Positions 9,389 to 12,500 of a stretch of 12,500 nucleotides of DNA are shown one piece after another. Both the position numbers and the translations under genes were made by a program. The notes beneath the pieces were generated by a model. The model saw nothing but the letters and a program-made list of their open reading frames with translations, was not told the origin of the DNA and did not search any database. This DNA comes from Penaeus vannamei. Lineage: Eukaryota > Arthropoda > Malacostraca > Decapoda > Penaeidae. The DNA is taken from the NCBI RefSeq assembly GCF_042767895.1, contig NC_091555.1:45049914-45062413 (forward strand), written 5' to 3'. Within the stretch, counting starts at the first letter, position 1; every line of letters begins with the position of its first letter.

Positions 9389-9864
9389 CTCTCCCTTCCT
9401 TTCCCCTCCCTTTCCCTCCCTCCCTTCCCTTCCTTTCCTCCCTCCGTGTATGCCCCTCTTCCACCCTGCTCTTCCCTTCCTCCCTTTCTTAACCCTTGCC
9501 TCCTGCCTCCCTTACTCCCGTCCTCCTCCCTCCCTTACTCCCCTCTTCCTCCCTCCCTTACTCCCTTCCTCCCGTCCTCCCTTCCTCCTTACTCCCTTCC
9601 TCCTCCCTCCCTTCCTCCTCCCCTCCCTTCCTCTCTTCCTCCTCCCTCCCTTCCTCTTCCCTCCTAAACTTCCCTCCTCCCTCCCATCCTCCCCTTCCTC
9701 CTCCCTCCCCTTACTCCCTTACTCCACCCTCCCTTCCTCCCTTCCTCCTCTCTTCCTTACCCCTTGCCTCCTCCACTCCTCCCTTCCTCCCTTCCTCCCT
9801 TCCTCCACCCTTCCTCCACCCTCCCTCCCTTCCTCCCTTCCTCCTCCCTTTCCCCTTACTCTAG
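9389..9864 (-). repeat. Homopyrimidine (CCTCCCTT)n tract
   Basis: About 475 bp of C and T on the plus strand (purine on the minus strand), made of CCTCCCTTCCTCC and CTTACTCCC modules. It is the only large tract of the window with this polarity. The Pro/Ser/Leu frames in it are repeat translations. Confidence 0.95.
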
Positions 9865-9885
9865 CATCCTGGCAGACCACCTACG

Positions 9886-9993
9886 TCTCCCTACCCTACC
9901 CCCCCCCTGCCCCTCTCGCCACCACGTCCCCCTCCTACACCCCCTCCCCCTGCCCCTCTCGCCACCACGTCCCCCTCCAACACCCCCCCCACC
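9886..9993. repeat. C-rich segment with a 43-bp tandem duplication
   Basis: A 28-bp word beginning TGCCCCTCTCGCCACCACGT occurs at 9908-9935 and again, identical, at 9951-9978. The intervening segment (CTACACCCCC...) has a near counterpart after the second copy. This is a two-copy duplication within C-rich DNA. Confidence 0.85.
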
Positions 9994-10084
9994 CCCACCC
10001 CCCTCGACTCAGCCTTTGTAAGCACTCAAAACAATAGACGGAGGAAAGAGGCACCCGTGGAGGAACTTTGTGAAGGTGGGCAAA

Positions 10085-10117
10085 GGGGAGGGGGGGAGGG
10101 AGGGGAGGAGGGGGGGA
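10085..10117 (+). other. G-run cluster with quadruplex potential
   Basis: Five or more G-runs of 3 to 7 are separated by one or two A, which meets the quadruplex pattern. A related G-run cluster at 1883-1915 has the same polarity. Confidence 0.55.
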
Positions 10118-10222
10118 AAACACTGGTAAACAACGGGTAATTATGGTTCTCTGTGTGGAGGGAGAGGGCGAGGGGAGAGAAAGGTGGGAGAGTGGAGAGA
10201 GTTTGTGTGACAGATAGCTTGT

Positions 10223-10308
10223 CCTTTTTTTCTTTTTTTTTTTCTTTTTTTTTCTTTGATTCCCTGGATGGCTTGAGGGGGAACGGTATTTTTTTTTTTT
10301 TTTTTTTT
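10223..10308. repeat. Two T-tracts flanking a 30-bp core
   Basis: An interrupted T-tract (T-runs broken by single C) lies at 10223-10258 and a pure T20 at 10289-10308. The 30-bp core between them is unique. On the minus strand these would be A-tracts, as left by retroposed elements, but I recognise no SINE or LINE body. Confidence 0.75.
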
Positions 10309-10429
10309 GAAAAGCCTGGGTTGAAGGTGATCTCATTAAGGGTTGCGAAGCCAGACGGAAATAGGACAGCTTAATGTGTGTCTCGGATTACGGTTTCCTT
10401 TTGAGCGCCATTTTTTTAGCGATATTGGG

Positions 10430-10437
10430 TATAAATA
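10430..10437 (+). promoter_or_regulatory. TATA-box match
   Basis: TATAAATA matches the metazoan TATA consensus, oriented rightward. A start site 25-30 bp downstream would fall at the beginning of the (GA)n block at 10458. No initiator motif is evident and AT-rich DNA produces such matches by chance. Confidence 0.15.
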
Positions 10438-10452
10438 CGGATGAAAATTATT

Positions 10453-10753
<301 letters not shown>

Positions 10754-10833
10754 CATGTTTCGAATTCTGTCGCGAACAGCTAGATGATATGAACCTTGTT
10801 GATCAGGTAAAGATGCTTTTTTTGAAATTTCAG

Positions 10834-10899
10834 AAACGGTACAGGACTCTTGCCCCTGAAATGTACTTATATTCACAAACTAGACAACGAGTGGTTTGA
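10834..10899 (+). CDS. Candidate terminal exon, unidentified
   Basis: An acceptor-like TTTTTTTGAAATTTCAG ends at 10833. The following frame reads KRYRTLAPEMYLYSQT... and stops at TGA 10899. AATAAA lies at 10933-10938 and a GT-rich GGTGTATACAC about 25 bp beyond it, so acceptor, stop and polyadenylation signals fall in sensible order. The same frame is also open leftward without splicing, as FCREQLDDMNLVDQVKML, back into the GA repeat, where openness means nothing. The minus strand is open here too (GQESCTVSEISKKASLPDQQ). No domain was recognised. Confidence 0.22.
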   Translation, partial: KRYRTLAPEMYLYSQTRQRVV

Positions 10900-11005
10900 A
10901 CTTCAGTGCAGGGAGTCGCCAGAATTTAATTGAATAAATTCCTCACGCCTGCAAGCAAAGCACAGGTGTATACACAGCACATTTTTCTCCACACATTCTT
11001 CCAAG

Positions 11006-11173
11006 AAAGCATCTCAAAGAGTCGCATATTCCTCTTGCAATGTTTTATCGAGAGCATTGCGAAACCAGCGCTCGGAAAAACGGGCCTGATACACCTCGGC
11101 GACAACGACGACTTCGTCCCACGGATAATCTCTCGTGTAGGATATCTTGCCGGGGTAATAATCCTTTTCGCAG
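11006..11173 (+). CDS. Candidate 168-bp internal exon, unidentified
   Basis: The acceptor TTTCTCCACACATTCTTCCAAG ends at 11005 with a good pyrimidine tract. The donor CAG|GTAAGT follows 11173, and a second donor CAG|GTAAGA lies 25 bp further at 11199. The enclosed 168 bp are a multiple of three and phase 1-1. One frame reads ESISKSRIFLLQCFIESIAK, continues GDNDDFVPRIISRV and ends in hydrophobic YLAGVIILFAG. A second plus frame is also open, and the exact antisense codon register is open for 55 codons (see the entry at 11014-11181). I recognise no family. Splice signals favour this strand. Confidence 0.3.
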
Positions 11174-11181
11174 GTAAGTTC
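11014..11181 (-). CDS. Antisense open frame, alternative to the plus exon
   Basis: Reading the minus strand from 11181, 55 codons follow an in-frame TAG and end at TGA 11014. The translation has a globular-protein look (CEKDYYPGKISYTRDYPWDE, then EVYQARFSERWFRNALDK). ATTAAA, a common polyadenylation variant, follows at 10930-10925 on this strand. It lacks an ATG and the possible acceptors (GATTAG, GCGAAAAG) have no pyrimidine tract, which argues against it. It shares the codon register of the plus-strand frame, so openness of one helps open the other. Confidence 0.15.
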   Translation of the reverse strand, partial: ELTCEKDYYPGKISYTRDYPWDEVVVVAEVYQARFSERWFRNALDKTLQEEYATL

Positions 11182-11198
11182 CTAATCTATCCCCACAG

Positions 11199-11204
11199 GT
11201 AAGA
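11199..11204 (+). promoter_or_regulatory. Second 5' splice-site match (GTAAGA)
   Basis: CAG|GTAAGA lies 25 bp after CAG|GTAAGT (donor at 11174). Tandem donors would change the reading frame of the candidate exon (25 is not a multiple of 3). This is seen in sequence only. Confidence 0.25.
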
Positions 11205-12271
11205 CGCGAGCTGCAGGCGACGCAGCTGGATGAATCCCCGTCTTTGTCTTGCGATTAGCTCTGACCATCGCTGCGCAGCATCCAGCGAGAGAGGAGATCG
11301 CGGAGGGAACAGAGACATCATATGAATGATAATATCCGCTTCCGGATGTTGGGATTACGAGAAATTACCTCGCTAGCTCTGCCGATGAGGCTGGAAAAGG
11401 TCACGGCTCCAGCGCTGCGGAAAAGCCTTGTAGAAATCGGAGCGCTATGATGCAGCATCAGAATAAAGAGAGGAATTGGGTCCTCTTTTAGGACTGCTAT
11501 GGTAAGGCACTGGGAGGAGGCATTGGGTCGAGACGAAAAGAGGACTGCTAAAACGCCCATCTGTTCGTATGCAGGACTGCTATATTCAAGGCAGTGAAAT
11601 TGCACAATGTCCTAGGGATGTAGGAAAAGTTGTGTTTCAGCGATATTGTTGTTAGTGGTGAACTGTACTGCGTTTCAAAAGTTAACCACATGGGTAATTT
11701 TTGACGACATGGCGAGAGTAAGCAAGGTGATGCTGTCTTCACGTAGTCACTGATCACGTCAAAAAAAATGGAAATTATGCACCGTATTTTTATACACAGT
11801 GCAAAAACAGGACGTCACGCTGTTATGGAGCAGCACGATGTATAGTGGCATGAAGTATAGTGCCCAGGAATCCCGCCCATGATATACGGTGTCAAAGAGC
11901 GAAGCGAGAGTCAAGTCACGAAGCCTGCCCGGTGACCTATGACCCCGGGGCGAGAAGAGTCCGCCATCAGTCACCACATTTTATGCTTGCGGCGGAGCAC
12001 AAGCGGGCTATAATTACGTGCACCGGACAAAGCAACCTCGCCCCTACGGTTATTGCGAGGCCATGAAAGAGCTCCACCGCCTTCGTCCTGATTGGGATTG
12101 TGAACATGGGTCTCCAGTGCACAATGCCTAATCCCTGACTCCAGGTGGTTTAATCGGAATCGCAACTGTAACTTTCTGATACAAAGAGATTATGATATAC
12201 TCACTGAAAGCAATGATAAAAAGCAGAATGCGTTGGAGCTCCGCTGGACGTCACTTCGCTCGGAAGCGGAG
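11205..12271. other. Longest unique block, no firm gene
   Basis: About 1,070 bp of complex, moderately GC-rich sequence. Several short frames are open on each strand: plus 11265-11450 (61 codons, including MNDNIRFRMLGLREITSLAL and ending VEIGAL), minus 11605-11318 (95 codons), minus 11757-11548 and minus 12165-11971. None has paired splice signals, a recognisable domain or a clear codon bias, and opposing frames overlap. The word AGGACTGCTA occurs three times (11490, 11541, 11573). GGACGTCAC occurs at about 11811 and again at about 12247. Confidence 0.4.
11933..11945 (-). promoter_or_regulatory. DR1 nuclear-receptor element match
   Basis: On the minus strand the sequence reads GGGTCA-T-AGGTCA, two consensus half-sites in direct repeat with one spacer base. 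DR1 elements bind RXR/USP heterodimers, HNF4 and COUP-type receptors in animals. The match is exact, and function is inferred. Confidence 0.35.
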
Positions 12272-12500
12272 GGAGGGGTAGAGAGACCGGGGCGATGGGG
12301 GGGGGGCGTCGGGGAAAGGGTGTGGAGGCATGGGGGAGGGGGAAGGGGGCTGAGAAAGGGGTGGGGGAGGGGGGAATGGGGCTGAGGATGGGGTAGGGGA
12401 GGAGTAGAGGGACCGGGGGGGATGAAGGGGGCGTCGGGGAAAGGATGTGGAGGCATGGGGAAGGGGGGGAGGGGGGGAGGGGGCTGAGGAAGGGGAGGGG
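12272..12500 (+). repeat. G-rich minisatellite of ~125 bp, cut by the window edge
   Basis: Two units share ACCGGG (12286 and 12412), GCGTCGGGGAAAGG (12306 and 12431) and GTGGAGGCATGGGG (12322 and 12447), giving a period of 125-126 bp. The spacers are G-runs broken by A, with GGCTGAGG words. Multiple G-runs of four or more give strong quadruplex potential on the plus strand. The proline-rich minus frame (PPLPHPQPHSPLPHPF) is a translation of the repeat. Confidence 0.9.

Noticed and set aside
9315..10037. 240-codon Pro/Leu/Ser frame
   Set aside because: Translation of the homopyrimidine tract and C-rich flank.
10223..10308. Poly(T) pair as the tail of a minus-strand SINE or processed pseudogene
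   Set aside because: No A/B-box promoter, tRNA-like head, coding remnant or target-site duplication was recognisable next to it.
10806..10833. CAG|GTAAAG followed by TTTCAG as a tiny intron
   Set aside because: The distance is 27 bp or less, below any usual spliceosomal intron length. The two sites may be used separately or not at all.
11860..12066. 68-codon plus frame with mixed composition
   Set aside because: It begins at GTG, has no acceptor or donor at its borders, and overlaps open frames on the other strand.

Overview
The window looks like non-coding or intronic DNA from a large, repeat-choked animal genome. It carries long (AC)n, (AT)n, (AG)n, (TAGA)n, (GAT)n and (TATG)n microsatellites, kilobase-scale homopurine tracts and several minisatellites. 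Splice-like GT/AG borders and AATAAA signals occur, and there is no bacterial gene density. This simple-repeat load is typical of decapod crustaceans, penaeid shrimp in particular, but that assignment is an inference from repeat style. I recognise no protein family, rRNA, tRNA or transposase here. Roughly half of the window is simple or tandem repeat.

Layout: 1-655 CpG-dense unique DNA; 695-1643 homopurine GGA/GAA tract; 1644-2540 unique DNA with a G-run cluster at 1883-1915; 2541-2695 (AC)43(AT)34; 2696-3730 AT-rich unique DNA holding one small GC-rich exon-like island on the minus strand (3139-3191); 3731-3990 twin (AT)n blocks and (TAGA)10; 4018-4350 degenerate GAT/AAT repeat; 4605-5488 TATG repeat organised into units of about 85 bp; 5493-5764 unique DNA with an open minus-strand frame; 5765-6530 GA-rich tract with an embedded minisatellite; 6531-7145 mostly unique; 7146-8395 homopurine minisatellite with a register of about 40 bp marked by GATATGGGG; 8396-8722 unique; 8723-9192 minisatellite with three unit-length classes; 9193-9388 unique; 9389-9864 homopyrimidine tract; 9886-9993 C-rich with a 43-bp duplication; 10085-10457 unique with T-tracts and a TATA-like box; 10458-10750 (GA)n with duplicated interruptions; 10751-12270 the longest unique block, with weak exon candidates and a DR1 nuclear-receptor-type motif; 12272-12500 G-rich minisatellite, cut by the window edge.

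Almost every long open reading frame here is a by-product of repeats whose unit lacks stop codons, and I have not annotated those as genes. The few coding candidates are short pieces of complex sequence judged by splice-like borders, composition and frame. All are tentative, and nothing in the window shows that they belong to one gene. The best-supported signals are structural: three nested tandem-repeat systems and a strong strand bias, with five of the six large homopurine tracts having purines on the plus strand.
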